Assembly: GCA_002347475.1 (NCBI GenBank)
Contig: DDXI01000069.1
Location: forward strand, 1-34,325
Length of the DNA stretch: 34,325 bases
Direction of reading: 5' to 3'
Origin: Peptococcaceae bacterium UBA2264
GTDB lineage: Bacteria; Bacillota; Desulfitobacteriia; Desulfitobacteriales; Desulfitobacteriaceae
Part shown: positions 1-8,696 of the stretch, in pieces
Numbering within the stretch: the first letter of the stretch is position 1
How the letters are laid out: each line of letters starts with the position of its first letter
The notes under the pieces: model-generated
Seen by the model: the letters and a program-made list of their open reading frames with translations, nothing else
Told to the model about the DNA's origin: nothing
Databases searched by the model: none
Made by a program: the position numbers and the translations under genes

Positions 1-143
1 CAGGTTTCAATTTCCACCACTCTACTTTCCACGGCATTATGGTTTTCGCTGTTACAAGTTGGATTATTAGTAAGTATGTCAAGTTTGGTTTCGACTACCT
101 TCAGCCGCTCCCTTATGTCTATCAAGATTTCTGCCTCAGTCAA
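1..143 (-). CDS. Partial XhlA-like (hemolysin/holin-associated) protein, cut by the window edge
   Basis: An open frame starts at a TTG at 143 and runs leftward off the window; only the first 47 codons are visible. A GGTGGT-type ribosome site sits just upstream of the TTG. The peptide includes IRERLKVVETKLDIL, the amphipathic 'RL..vEtkLd.l' pattern typical of the N-terminus of XhlA-family proteins, small membrane-associated proteins encoded between tail and lysis genes. The location downstream of the tail genes fits. The frame also stays open upstream to an ATG at 212, but that ATG has no clear ribosome site. The C-terminal membrane segment expected of XhlA would lie outside the window, so the call rests on the N-terminus and position only. 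Confidence 0.55.
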   Translation of the reverse strand, partial: MTEAEILIDIRERLKVVETKLDILTNNPTCNSENHNAVESRVVEIET

Positions 144-174
144 ATACCACCACCGCTTTCTTATATTAATGTTG

Positions 175-201
175 AAGCGTGGCTGGGTTGAACAGCCGCT
201 T
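175..201. repeat. Imperfect hairpin in a gene-free stretch
   Basis: AAGCG (175-179) pairs with CGCTT (197-201), and GCTG (182-185) pairs with CAGC (193-196), with a two-base bulge and a 7-base loop. It lies in the 144-363 gap, where I see no convincing gene. A bulged subterminal hairpin of this kind would be compatible with the end of an IS200/IS605-type element, but no transposase is visible, so this is only a structural observation. Confidence 0.3.
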
Positions 202-326
202 ATCCTGCCCATGGAAAGGTTTAGGTCTAGTATGCTCAAGCTACAGGGACTTCCTGATAAGAAGCAAGTAAACCATGCCTTAGCTCAGAATCGTGCTACG
301 TTACACCACCGCTTCATAAATACTTT

Positions 327-347
327 GACCAGGCATTTTGCCTGGTC
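327..347 (-). terminator. Perfect 8-bp hairpin downstream of the last tail gene
   Basis: GACCAGGC (327-334) and GCCTGGTC (340-347) form a perfect stem around a 5-base loop, 16 bases past the stop codon of the leftward gene ending at 364. In leftward RNA it is followed by AAAGUAUUU, not a proper U-tract. It may be a weak or factor-assisted terminator or a 3' end stabiliser. Confidence 0.35.
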
Positions 348-363
348 GCTATAACTCCTATTT

Positions 364-1749
364 TTAGGCCTTTCTTATAAGATCGGTCATACTCTGCCGC
401 CTGTTGGCACCATATACTGCCGCGGCCGTAACTACCACCAGGTCGCCATCGACCTCCGAAATGATCTCCCCGCCGGAATCGGTAATAAAGGTCGTAAAAA
501 ATCCCTGTCCTCCGAACTGATGTTTCAGCTCTGTGACGGGCCCTGTAACCGTTGCCGTCACTCCGTCATCGCTGAGCTGGGCCACATCACCGACAACCAG
601 CCAAGGCCGGAGCGGACCGACGCATTGTTCCCGGATGCCGATGTATTGCAGCCTGGCAGCCATCCTCTCACCCAGCAGCTCGGCTTCAGTCTGACCCATG
701 CCCTCCGGAGCGTCCAGGTAATAAGTCTTGTAGCTCGGTGGAAACCAGTATTCGTGATACGGGATGTCTCTGTAATAGTAAACGGCCGGATCGCCGTACT
801 TGACGCAAACCCTAGTGTAAACTCCATCGCCGCATCGGTCGATGCAGCGGGTGAAAACATCCCTATTCCGCATGAAGGTATATCTGTTCTGTTTCCGGTA
901 CAGGCTGATCAATTCGACTGGCGGGCCGACGACATATCTGCCATCACCCAGGTCGGCCATGTCCCAGCCGATCGAAAGCAGCCACTCGTTAAACTTGTCC
1001 AGGACGTTGTCCCTGGGTTGGAAAGTCGCCGTCAGCTCTGTCACCAGGTTAGTGATGATATCGGCCTCGGCTATCTCCCCATCACTGTAGGTTGTCAGGA
1101 TCTCTTTTGATATAGCCCCACATGTCCCGGTGAAGGCAGCCGCCACATAACTGCCGGCGGCATTGACGTCGAAGCTGGAATCCTTCAGCCGGCCCAGCGT
1201 TGATCTTCCCTGGTACCTCAGCATCGTCGCGTGCGGATCATAAGGAGCATCATCCAGGAAATACTTGCCCATGTTGAAATACTCCTGATGGTCGCCCATG
1301 CTAATGGCGACGTTGACCTCCGCTCCCGGGAGAAACAGCGTGACTTCAGACTCCATCATATCGTTTCCGGTTTTCAATAGGCTAAAGCCCAGCTCCCGGA
1401 TCTGATTGTCGGTCTTCTCATTAATCTCCATAATGTCCACCATGTCGCCGATATCCCCGGCATAGACGTAAAGCAGAAATGTCATATCACTTTGGATCCC
1501 ATACACTTGGCCAAAGGCGGGATGATCCAGGCGCATGGTCGTGATCTCCGGCTCCATGTTTTGCAGGCCCTCTAGGTCACCGTAATTGTTCCAGTCCCCG
1601 GCGTCTACCAGGACACCCTGGGCATACTGGCTCGCGTTTTTCACTGCGAAGATTTGAGCATCATTTGTGTAATAGTGAACAACACCTGCCGGACTGGCGG
1701 CAGCATCAATTTCACGTGAGTATTCAAAAATCAGCTGTTCAGCCGCCAT
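364..1749 (-). CDS. Predicted tail structural protein (hub/baseplate-like), 461 aa
   Basis: The start ATG at 1749 has a strong AAGGAGG site. I do not recognise a named domain with confidence. The protein is acidic and rich in aromatic and beta-prone residues. It lies at the distal end of the tail module, after the tape measure and adhesion-type proteins. The middle part (DNVLDKFNEWLLSIGWDMA) followed by beta-rich segments is loosely reminiscent of XkdQ/late-control-D type hub proteins, which pair a helical insert with beta domains. That resemblance is an impression, not a demonstrated match. The gene is 12 bases downstream of its neighbour in the same operon. A receptor-binding or tail appendage role is an alternative. 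Confidence 0.6.
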   Translation of the reverse strand: MAAEQLIFEYSREIDAAASPAGVVHYYTNDAQIFAVKNASQYAQGVLVDAGDWNNYGDLEGLQNMEPEITTMRLDHPAFGQVYGIQSDMTFLLYVYAGDIGDMVDIMEINEKTDNQIRELGFSLLKTGNDMMESEVTLFLPGAEVNVAISMGDHQEYFNMGKYFLDDAPYDPHATMLRYQGRSTLGRLKDSSFDVNAAGSYVAAAFTGTCGAISKEILTTYSDGEIAEADIITNLVTELTATFQPRDNVLDKFNEWLLSIGWDMADLGDGRYVVGPPVELISLYRKQNRYTFMRNRDVFTRCIDRCGDGVYTRVCVKYGDPAVYYYRDIPYHEYWFPPSYKTYYLDAPEGMGQTEAELLGERMAARLQYIGIREQCVGPLRPWLVVGDVAQLSDDGVTATVTGPVTELKHQFGGQGFFTTFITDSGGEIISEVDGDLVVVTAAAVYGANRRQSMTDLIRKA

Positions 1750-1761
1750 GATTGTACCTCC

Positions 1762-3306
1762 TTATGATGTGTGTTCCTGCATAGTCATTTCGATTGCGAA
1801 ATCGAATACGTGATTTGCGTCCTTGGCAATAACCTCGCAGCGGTAGTCGGCGGTGATCGTGTCTCCCTGTGCCGGTGCAGTTACAAAATGGATATTCTTT
1901 TTATTGGCGAGCGCTGTGCAGGTCAGCACATAACATTTTTGATATACGCCCGTATCGTACTTCATAATTTTCCAATACCGTTTATTCACATACGCGCCGT
2001 CAATCGTCTTGGTTTGATAGGATGTGCTCAGCCCGCCCGATGTGGCATAGCCCACTGATGTCCATGGTCCGGCGGCACTATCTGAACAAAAAAGCTCCAT
2101 TCCATTCAACCGTACTGTATTAATACCATAGGTTGCATAAAATGGATTTTCAAAAATACAATACTCGTCAGTACCTAAAAATCCGTTATACATACCCGGA
2201 TATGCCGTATTCTTGCTTGTTGCAATAAGTTTCATATACTCGTCTAGTCTGCTTTGGTTCGGTATTCCAAAATCCACCGTGTAATCTGTGCCATAAGTGA
2301 GTGTATTCCCGTTTTTCTTTAGTACAAAGCTGCTGTCGTTCTTGACGAATGGAAAGTCTGTTGCAAAATCGACCGTGGACCCATCACCGGTCCCGATGCT
2401 CTCCGCGGCTATTGCGCTGTAAGGGAAAGCCGTGCATGGTATTTTTACGACCAGTGAATTTGAATAACTGGGCGAATTATCAGCATAGCCGAATATTATG
2501 CTCTTTATTCCGCCAGGGTTATTCACCGAAGCAGCTGCAATACGTGGGCAGGTTGCTGATCGTTTTTTATTGGGCGCGTCGTATGCTTGCGAAGTTGTTC
2601 CAATATAGTTTAGTCCTGAGTTTGAATCAATTGCCGATAAGCTTGGATAAACAAGATCGCCTTGACCGACATAATAGTATTGAAAAGCTGTCGTGCTGCT
2701 AACTATACTTTTCAATATAGGCGGAACTCGATAGGCCGAGTCTGCCTCATGGAGAGGTATCATAATATTTCCATTGTCAAAACCCGCAACCGGGTAATAA
2801 ATGTAAATTGTGGCGTAAACCGTTATTATATCGGTCAGGCCTTTGCTGATCGTGACCGGGTTCCCGTTCTGATCCTTAATAAGCGCATGGGTGCAAAGGT
2901 AGCCGGTTATGCTATTGCTGGCGCAGCCGATCTCGGTCCAGGCGGTATTCTGTTGCTCCGTCTCCAACCACTGCGCTGATTTTTTGATGGCCACCCATCC
3001 CTCGGTTATATTTTTTGACCAAACATCGCCGCCGAGTTGTTTTCCATCAAGGTATGTGAATAATGCTGTTCGTGCGGGGTCAAGCGTACCCGTACCTGTA
3101 CCAATGTTGACATAACCCATCGGCCCGTTCGTCAGCCTTGTCCAGTAGTTATTAAGGACGATATTTTCGGCGTATGCCTTTTGCTTGAGCTCTCCGGTCC
3201 TTGCGTCTCTAACTTCAAAATCAAAGCGATTGTGCATCTTAAGTGTGATCGGTATGGTCACCAAAGTCCTTTTGGGCGCCATGGCTATTTTCTGTCCTCG
3301 GATCAT
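1762..3306 (-). CDS. Predicted tail appendage protein, 514 aa
   Basis: ATG at 3306 is preceded by AAGGAGGGG at good spacing; an internal ATG nine codons later (MAPKRT) is less favoured. The N-terminal ~60 residues (NRFDFEVRDARTGELKQKAY) look like a conserved phage tail N-domain that anchors variable distal parts. The rest is beta-rich with many Gly, Ser, Tyr and Asn residues, as in host-contact proteins. The C-terminal 40 residues (VTAPAQGDTITADYRCEV) match a short pattern common at the end of phage tail proteins. It is immediately downstream of an F5/8-type adhesion protein and upstream of a 461-aa tail protein, so a host-surface or distal tail role is inferred. There is no enzymatic signature. 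Confidence 0.6.
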   Translation of the reverse strand: MIRGQKIAMAPKRTLVTIPITLKMHNRFDFEVRDARTGELKQKAYAENIVLNNYWTRLTNGPMGYVNIGTGTGTLDPARTALFTYLDGKQLGGDVWSKNITEGWVAIKKSAQWLETEQQNTAWTEIGCASNSITGYLCTHALIKDQNGNPVTISKGLTDIITVYATIYIYYPVAGFDNGNIMIPLHEADSAYRVPPILKSIVSSTTAFQYYYVGQGDLVYPSLSAIDSNSGLNYIGTTSQAYDAPNKKRSATCPRIAAASVNNPGGIKSIIFGYADNSPSYSNSLVVKIPCTAFPYSAIAAESIGTGDGSTVDFATDFPFVKNDSSFVLKKNGNTLTYGTDYTVDFGIPNQSRLDEYMKLIATSKNTAYPGMYNGFLGTDEYCIFENPFYATYGINTVRLNGMELFCSDSAAGPWTSVGYATSGGLSTSYQTKTIDGAYVNKRYWKIMKYDTGVYQKCYVLTCTALANKKNIHFVTAPAQGDTITADYRCEVIAKDANHVFDFAIEMTMQEHTS

Positions 3307-3321
3307 GCTGCCCCTCCTTTT

Positions 3322-4254
3322 TTAAAGATCGTCAATGTGTGTTAAAACCGCACTGGTTACGCTGACCGTCGCGAGTTCGACCTGGCCTTGGACTTGATCG
3401 GCCGTATTTGTATAGTAAATCTGAGTTAGCGTTATTGTTGGCGTTATACCGGCGATCTCGACATTATCAATGTCGTTAGGGTTAAAAATTGGGACTATGT
3501 TTGCCGGCGTGAATGTTTCCATAAAGGCCGCAAGCACGCCGCCGTCGCTGCTCATAATGTTCCCGCCAGTTGCCGGCGTATACTGAACGGAGACCGTTCC
3601 CTGCGGATATTTCATCCGATGATTGTAGTCGAGCCATAAAATTATGGCCATATTGTCGCCCGACTTTGTCACCCGGTAGACGGTATATGTCGTCTCAACT
3701 AGCGCCGCCTGGCCCTCCGGGATATATGGGTATTCATTCCCTTTAACGACCCACCCGGCAGTGTTCGCATAGGTCGGGCGGCTCGCGTAAAACTCCAGCT
3801 CATAAATTCTCATGGTGGAATCTGAAAGGCTGGAAATATAAAGCCGCCAATACCGGAATGTTGCCGCTGTAAATGTTATATCCACCCATCCCGTTGCCTG
3901 GATGAAGTTTCCGCTGGTGACATCGGTATAATCGGCCCCATTGTCCGAACCCTGTATTTTATAGGCATTCGGCATATAGCTTGTGTTCAGATAAACTCGG
4001 GCTTTTCCGATCGTTTTCGCGACACCAAAGTCTTTCCCGATGTATTGTGGAACTGCGGCCGTCGAGGGCCGCCAGTAGGTCGCGATGTCGCCGTCGAAAG
4101 CGAGGGCGGCTGTCTGCCCGCTGTAGTTGGTTGAGCAAAAAGGCGTTCCGCCGGTTTCTCTTACGGTCCGGAGCTCACTGCCGTTGACGACATCAGGGTC
4201 CGTCGCGATTGCTTTGTCGAAGGTTATAACTATTTTGGCTGCGTACTCACTCAT
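3322..4254 (-). CDS. Tail adhesion protein with F5/8-type C (discoidin-like) domain, 310 aa
   Basis: Residues ~45-155 carry the recognisable pattern of an F5/8 type C galactose-binding-like domain: AALAFDGDIATYWRP near its start, then YKIQGSDNGADYTDV, then FRYWRLYISS, followed by an acidic ending (RIYELEFYA). Such beta-sandwich domains bind carbohydrates or other surface ligands, so this is probably an adsorption protein of the tail tip. The C-terminal half is beta-rich without a recognised family. The start ATG overlaps the stop of the upstream gene (ATGA), indicating translational coupling within the tail operon. Confidence 0.7.
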   Translation of the reverse strand: MSEYAAKIVITFDKAIATDPDVVNGSELRTVRETGGTPFCSTNYSGQTAALAFDGDIATYWRPSTAAVPQYIGKDFGVAKTIGKARVYLNTSYMPNAYKIQGSDNGADYTDVTSGNFIQATGWVDITFTAATFRYWRLYISSLSDSTMRIYELEFYASRPTYANTAGWVVKGNEYPYIPEGQAALVETTYTVYRVTKSGDNMAIILWLDYNHRMKYPQGTVSVQYTPATGGNIMSSDGGVLAAFMETFTPANIVPIFNPNDIDNVEIAGITPTITLTQIYYTNTADQVQGQVELATVSVTSAVLTHIDDL

Positions 4255-5543
4255 GCGTTCGGATCAACTCCTTCCGCGTTAGCAATACTTACCACTTCCG
4301 GGGCCGGTATTTCTGACGGCTGCAGCCCTGTCGGCGTGAAGGTGATATTAAAGGCTGCCGCTTCTGTGGTTTCATCGTATCCGCTGCCGAAAGTTCCTGG
4401 TGTATATGTGATTGTTAAATCGCCGACCGCGTTGTTAAAGTCCTCGAATTCTAAACAAAGAAGATCATGGCCGTCTCCGATCCGGCGCGTGGTGCCCAGG
4501 CAATTAAAGCCGCCGGTGATTGTGAAGCTGGCCGCTTGATCCTCGAAGTCGTAGACTTGGGTGTCAAACTGCACTAAAATAAACCGGCCAAAGTTCCCGG
4601 CTCCGTCGTCGACATTGTAGGCCCTTACTGGTAGCGGTGCCGTAATTCGGCAGGTCCGGGGTGCCGGCGTTATGGCTGAAGCCTCGACCTGCTCGTCTGC
4701 GTATCCTTCTTGGTAGTTGACCGCTGTGATCGTCGCGTCAGTGATCGCCGCGCCGAATAGTTCGACTTGCTCCCAATTACTCATACTGTGGGCGATACTC
4801 CGGAAATATAGCGCCGTCACGGCGCCAGTGTCGTCCTTGACTAGAAAAATAAGGCGCCAGTCCGCCGGTCTGGAGATCGTGACTTCGACAGCGTCCTCCG
4901 GCGCCTGGGTGACCGCTATGCCGTCGCTCCATACTCCGTCGAAATACTGAGCGTAAAAAACCGCGCCAGCCTCAGTGGTCCAGGCGACCAGAAGGCCCTG
5001 GCCCCAAGTATTTTGCACCGCGTTGACGCCCATTGTGGCCGAGCAGCTCGTCGCGTTTGCTCCCAGGTCTTCGGTAGTGGTTTCGTCGTCCCAGTATTGC
5101 GCATGCAGGTCGCCGCTGGTGTCGATCCAGAAGATCCAGGGTTTCTCGTCCGTTGTCCAGAACTCTGTTCGTCTCCGGTACGGCCGGAACCTGCCCGCAA
5201 AGGCCAGAGAAATGTCCGCCACATTCGCGATCGTCATTTCCAGTGACCAGGACTGCGGAGCGTTGATCCCGTCGAAAGGCGCGCTGTAGATATTAGCCGT
5301 ACCGTCGTCAATCCCGGCGACATAGATCCTCTGCGGCATCCTCCGGTATTCCGGCCTGTACACAGCCACCGACACCCGGGAGGCCGTGAAGTCGGCAACC
5401 TGGGCCGTCTGCCAGAAATCATAATCTGTGATGGGAATAACATGCCTGGAGATTATCGCTTCCAGGCGCGGATCGGCGTCATTAGCCCTGGTCTGGGCCA
5501 GCTCCATCATCTTGGCTTTCAGGGACTCAGGGATTGATCTCAT
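4251..5543 (-). CDS. Predicted tail protein with propeller-like N-terminal half, 430 aa
   Basis: I place the start at the ATG at 5543 (MRSIPESLKAKMMEL), which has AGGAGG at good spacing and overlaps the preceding stop as ATGA. A longer frame upstream to 5627 only antisenses or overlaps the preceding gene. After a short helix, residues ~40-270 contain repeated Trp/Tyr/Asp-rich strands (YRPEYRRMPQRIYVAG, EFWTTDEKPWIFWIDTSGD, GQGLLVAWTTEAG), as in beta-propeller-like carbohydrate-contact domains. The C-terminal ~120 residues look Ig- or BppU-like. A host-adsorption role is inferred from composition and neighbours. Confidence 0.6.
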   Translation of the reverse strand: MRSIPESLKAKMMELAQTRANDADPRLEAIISRHVIPITDYDFWQTAQVADFTASRVSVAVYRPEYRRMPQRIYVAGIDDGTANIYSAPFDGINAPQSWSLEMTIANVADISLAFAGRFRPYRRRTEFWTTDEKPWIFWIDTSGDLHAQYWDDETTTEDLGANATSCSATMGVNAVQNTWGQGLLVAWTTEAGAVFYAQYFDGVWSDGIAVTQAPEDAVEVTISRPADWRLIFLVKDDTGAVTALYFRSIAHSMSNWEQVELFGAAITDATITAVNYQEGYADEQVEASAITPAPRTCRITAPLPVRAYNVDDGAGNFGRFILVQFDTQVYDFEDQAASFTITGGFNCLGTTRRIGDGHDLLCLEFEDFNNAVGDLTITYTPGTFGSGYDETTEAAAFNITFTPTGLQPSEIPAPEVVSIANAEGVDPNA

Positions 5544-5851
5544 ACTGTTCCCTCCTGATCCACAGCCACCTTCATATCGGCGACATAAAGCCTGGTATCG
5601 ACTTCGCCGCCCAGCTGCTCCTGCCAACTTTCCAGGGTGTCGATAATGCCAATATAATACTTGTCATCGTAATAAACTTTAACTTGCTCACCGGTAGACT
5701 CCATTTCGTTTATCAGGTTCATGTTTTCGTCATCGGCTACCACTTTTAAGGAAATCACCTTTGTCGGCTCTCCTACGGTCTGCACAAACGTCAGACCGCT
5801 AAGCAGCTTGTTCTTGATCTTGTGAGCGTCCAGGGAAGGGAAAAGATCCAT
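5540..5851 (-). CDS. Small tail-associated protein, 103 aa (possibly 120 aa from an ATA start at 5902)
   Basis: The conservative start is the ATG at 5851, but no ribosome site lies at the right distance. The same frame is open upstream to the tape-measure stop and contains no ATG, GTG or TTG, only an ATA at 5902-5900. That ATA overlaps the TAA stop and sits 7 bases after AAGGGGG. The extra 17 codons (ISDRLTDSSEVEISTAI) read as a credible amphipathic N-terminus. The rest is alpha/beta and acidic (DDENMNLINEMESTGEQVKV). I do not recognise the family; it is probably a short distal-tail or baseplate component, being between the tape measure and the adhesion genes. Confidence 0.65.
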   Translation of the reverse strand: MDLFPSLDAHKIKNKLLSGLTFVQTVGEPTKVISLKVVADDENMNLINEMESTGEQVKVYYDDKYYIGIIDTLESWQEQLGGEVDTRLYVADMKVAVDQEGTV

Positions 5852-5898
5852 AATAGCCGTGCTGATCTCAACCTCGCTTGAATCTGTTAATCTGTCGC

Positions 5899-8403
5899 TT
5901 ATGTCCTCGCCCCCCTTCTCAGTTCATCCACGATAAGATCCATAACCTCCATCAGCTGCCCCCGGCTGTTGATCCCCTCGACCTTGATGGTCCCGGTATG
6001 ATGGACAGTTGACTGTGTCCCGGCTGTCGTGCTTGCCGCTGCAACTGGCAGTGAAGAAGGAAAGCCGTAATTGCCAGCAGCCATCCTGGCCATTTCCATC
6101 GACTTCTGATGGTTGTAAATTTTCGTGCCTTCAGGTAGCTCTAACAGTTCAGCGCCTTTTTCTCCTACCCAGGTCAGGCCGCCCTTGAAATAGTCCGTAC
6201 CTGTCCAATTCTGATCAGGCAAGCCCAGCAAGTTTTTCACCCAGGGCCTCGGCTCGAAGCTGTTGGCAATATTGGTCTGTATCGTCTTTATGAGCGGGTG
6301 CTTGTCGAACCAGGCCTGCAGATTGCTCCAGCCTGTCTTAATACTGCCGTCCTCATCGCTTACCTGAGCGGCAATTTCGACGTGTGCCTCCTTGAATTTG
6401 CCGACAACACCTTCCCGGAGCTCCTGTGCCTTGTTTATGCTTTCGTCACGCTGGCGTCCGGCCTCTTCGATTAACTTCGTCGCCTGCTCTTCAGATAAGG
6501 TTCCGGTTTCGTCCCGCTCCCTGATGAAGGCCGCGACTGTCTGGTCATATTGCGCATTGGCCGCCGCAATCGAATCATCCCTAGCCTTGTTGGCGTTCCG
6601 GATGATCTCCCCGGCCTGTTCTACGGTAACTCTGCTGCCGTAGCTCTTCATTCTTTCTAGGAGCACCTTCGACTCTACTTCCTGCTCGGATAAAGCCTTC
6701 ACGGCCTGAGTCTTCATGTTTTCCCGGATCGTTGCCAGTTCCTTCTGTTCGGCCTGCGTCATTTCCCGGTTTTCTTTCGCCATAGCAGCCATTATCTCGG
6801 TAACCCGCTTGCTGTAATTGTCGAGCTCGGCCTCCTTAGCCTTGTTGGCCTCGACCATCTTGGACAGGGCATCGGCTTCTTCCTTATCTGTCAGAGTGCT
6901 GGACTTAGCGAAGAACTCCTGCATTTTTGCCAGCCGCTCACTGTTACGCTTTTTCGTGCCCGCCTTGATCTGTTCACCCATAGTTGCGAACTGTGACACT
7001 ATACTATCAGCCGCTTCCTTGGTGATCTTCGTGCTGTTGACATAAAGATTATCCAGGCTTTTCTGGGCCTGGGTGTCCAGATCCATATAAGCGCTGACGG
7101 CCTTCTTCGTGACCTCGCTGATCTTGGTCGTCATCACTTCCGTAGTGTCGCCGATACTTCTGCTCGCGGAACTCACTTCAACCCCAGCTTTTGTATATTT
7201 ATCGGCGAAGAGATCAACGGCCGGGATGGCTTCTTTTGACATGGCCTTATTGATAAGATATCCGGTACCCACTACTGCCCCGGCAGCTAATATCCAGGGC
7301 CCAGCTGCTATTGCCGCTGCTCCCAAAGATGCTCCGGCAGCCCCCAAGGATGCGCCCAGGCCAGCTGTTCCAGCCCCAGCAGTTGCCGCAGCCTCGCCAA
7401 CTCCCAGCATCCCAACTTTTGCAAGGGACGCTGATCCTCCTATCTTGGCCAGGATAGGCCCTACCTTTTTGCCCAGGCTTATAATATTGCCAATTCCTCC
7501 GGACACCCTGCCGATGCCCGACGTGAGCGGCCCTACCACAGCCACAAGTCCGGCAATCTTAATAATGTTCATCTGCGTCTCTTTATCCAGGGCCCCGAAC
7601 TTCTGAACCAGCTCGTTTATCCTTTGGATGAAGGGCGTTATAATCGGCAACAGGTTTTCGCCGAAGGTAGCCCCCAGCTCCTTCAACGACTCTTGGAACA
7701 TCCGCATCTGATTGGCTGCCCCTGAAGCCGTGTTTTTGAAATCACCGTGAGCGTTCCCCGTCTTTTCCATAACGTACATATAGCGCAGGTTGACCTTTTC
7801 GGCCTCGGTCATTTCCTCGTAGGTCTTCTTGATTCCCTTTGCCAGAGCGTAGGCGTCCAGGTTAGCGACGGTCATTACAACGCCCAGCCCTTTCAGGCTC
7901 TCCGTCTCACCCGTGAAGATACCGTTCAGGGCCGTCGTCACTTCGCTGATGCTTTTGTTTTTGAAGGATGCCAGGTCTCCGGCCAGCCCTACCAGGCTCA
8001 TGGACATGTCTGCTGCCTTATCGGTTGACAGGCCCATACTGGTCGCCATGTCTCCGAACAGGGCCGCCATATCCAGGGCTGTCCCACTGGCAATCCCGAA
8101 GTTTTTCAGCGTGGTCTTGCTCCAGGCCTTTACTTCCTCGGAGTTTTTCTTGAACGCCACATTGACCTTATTGATCGCCTCATTTGTGTCAGAGGCCATC
8201 TTAAACGATGCCGCTGCCACTCCCAGGATCGGCAGGGTTACTCCCATTGTCATTTTATTGCCGACCGAAGTCATCTTGTCGCTGATGCCGCTCATTCTGC
8301 TGGCGAAGCTGTTCATCCTTTTTTCGGCGTTGTCCATGCCCCTGTTATACTTCGTCGTGTCCAGCACCAGTTCCGAGTACACGGTTCCCGAATTTATGCT
8401 CAT
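5899..8403 (-). CDS. Phage tail tape measure protein, 834 aa
   Basis: The longest gene of the module sets tail length and is packed inside the tail tube. From the ATG at 8403, which has an AGGTGA site (an upstream in-frame ATG at 8436 lacks one), it begins MSINSGTVYSELVLDTTKYN. The N-terminal ~280 residues match the PhageMin_Tail/TP901 tape-measure pattern (AEKRMNSFASRMSGISDKMT, then GDMATSMGLSTDKAADMS). A Gly/Ala-rich hydrophobic stretch (~residues 330-390) is the usual membrane-interacting segment. A long charged coiled-coil region follows (~470-640). It sits after the frameshifted tail assembly chaperone, as is nearly universal in siphoviruses. Confidence 0.95.
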   Translation of the reverse strand: MSINSGTVYSELVLDTTKYNRGMDNAEKRMNSFASRMSGISDKMTSVGNKMTMGVTLPILGVAAASFKMASDTNEAINKVNVAFKKNSEEVKAWSKTTLKNFGIASGTALDMAALFGDMATSMGLSTDKAADMSMSLVGLAGDLASFKNKSISEVTTALNGIFTGETESLKGLGVVMTVANLDAYALAKGIKKTYEEMTEAEKVNLRYMYVMEKTGNAHGDFKNTASGAANQMRMFQESLKELGATFGENLLPIITPFIQRINELVQKFGALDKETQMNIIKIAGLVAVVGPLTSGIGRVSGGIGNIISLGKKVGPILAKIGGSASLAKVGMLGVGEAAATAGAGTAGLGASLGAAGASLGAAAIAAGPWILAAGAVVGTGYLINKAMSKEAIPAVDLFADKYTKAGVEVSSASRSIGDTTEVMTTKISEVTKKAVSAYMDLDTQAQKSLDNLYVNSTKITKEAADSIVSQFATMGEQIKAGTKKRNSERLAKMQEFFAKSSTLTDKEEADALSKMVEANKAKEAELDNYSKRVTEIMAAMAKENREMTQAEQKELATIRENMKTQAVKALSEQEVESKVLLERMKSYGSRVTVEQAGEIIRNANKARDDSIAAANAQYDQTVAAFIRERDETGTLSEEQATKLIEEAGRQRDESINKAQELREGVVGKFKEAHVEIAAQVSDEDGSIKTGWSNLQAWFDKHPLIKTIQTNIANSFEPRPWVKNLLGLPDQNWTGTDYFKGGLTWVGEKGAELLELPEGTKIYNHQKSMEMARMAAGNYGFPSSLPVAAASTTAGTQSTVHHTGTIKVEGINSRGQLMEVMDLIVDELRRGART

Positions 8404-8428
8404 GCTCTCACCTGCCTTTACACAAAGA

Positions 8429-8453
8429 AAAGGCACTCACTAAGAGCGCCTTT
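8429..8453 (-). terminator. Intrinsic terminator between tail chaperone and tape measure genes
   Basis: In leftward RNA a 10-bp stem AAAGGCGCUC/GAGUGCCUUU (one G-U pair) with loop UUAGU is followed by a short U-rich run. It lies 3 bases after the stop of the chaperone extension and about 25 bases before the tape-measure start. It is likely a partial terminator that lowers tape-measure expression relative to the upstream tube and capsid genes. Confidence 0.65.
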
Positions 8454-8456
8454 CCC

Positions 8457-8696
8457 CTACTTTTGACCTTGAACAAAGTTGATGAAATCTGTGTTGCTTT
8501 TCGGCTTTCTGTCCTTCCATTTCACCCTATCCAAGTTAAGCCTGCCGTCCTTATCTGTGGCTTCTACTGTCAGCCAGAGAGCAACTTCATCCAGGCAATA
8601 GGCCAAGTACGGATCATTCAGCCCCAGCAGCTGGCTCGGTCTTGTCTGATAGGCCTTGGACAGCAGGATCGCTTGCGCCATCCCCCGACTGGCCAC
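8457..8696 (-). CDS. Tail assembly chaperone C-terminal extension (GT part), made by +1 frameshift
   Basis: This frame overlaps the end of the preceding chaperone gene in the +1 frame. It encodes MAQAILLSKAYQTRPSQLLG followed by DPYLAYCLDEVA, the typical C-terminal 'T' domain of phage tail assembly chaperones (RP-S-xLLG-x-DPY...A-Y-C-DE). No ribosome site precedes either its GTG (8696) or its ATG (8681), so independent initiation is unlikely. A GGG codon at 8685-8683 lies in a run of five G; slipping one base forward re-pairs perfectly and enters this frame at 8681. The predicted fusion is 109 + 74 = 183 residues. The extended form bridges tail-tube subunits and the tape measure in the lambda G/GT system. 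Confidence 0.75.
   Translation of the reverse strand: MASRGMAQAILLSKAYQTRPSQLLGLNDPYLAYCLDEVALWLTVEATDKDGRLNLDRVKWKDRKPKSNTDFINFVQGQK

Noticed and set aside
175..201. Calling an IS200/IS605 remnant
   Set aside because: Only a bulged hairpin is present; no TnpA or TnpB sequence is visible.
76..354. 92-aa plus-strand frame at the left edge
   Set aside because: No ribosome site and no domain. The minus strand of the same region reads as an XhlA-like N-terminus with a ribosome site.
8457..8681. Tail chaperone extension as an independent gene
   Set aside because: No ribosome site before its GTG/ATG and a close slip site in the overlap make a frameshift product more likely, though independent initiation was not excluded.
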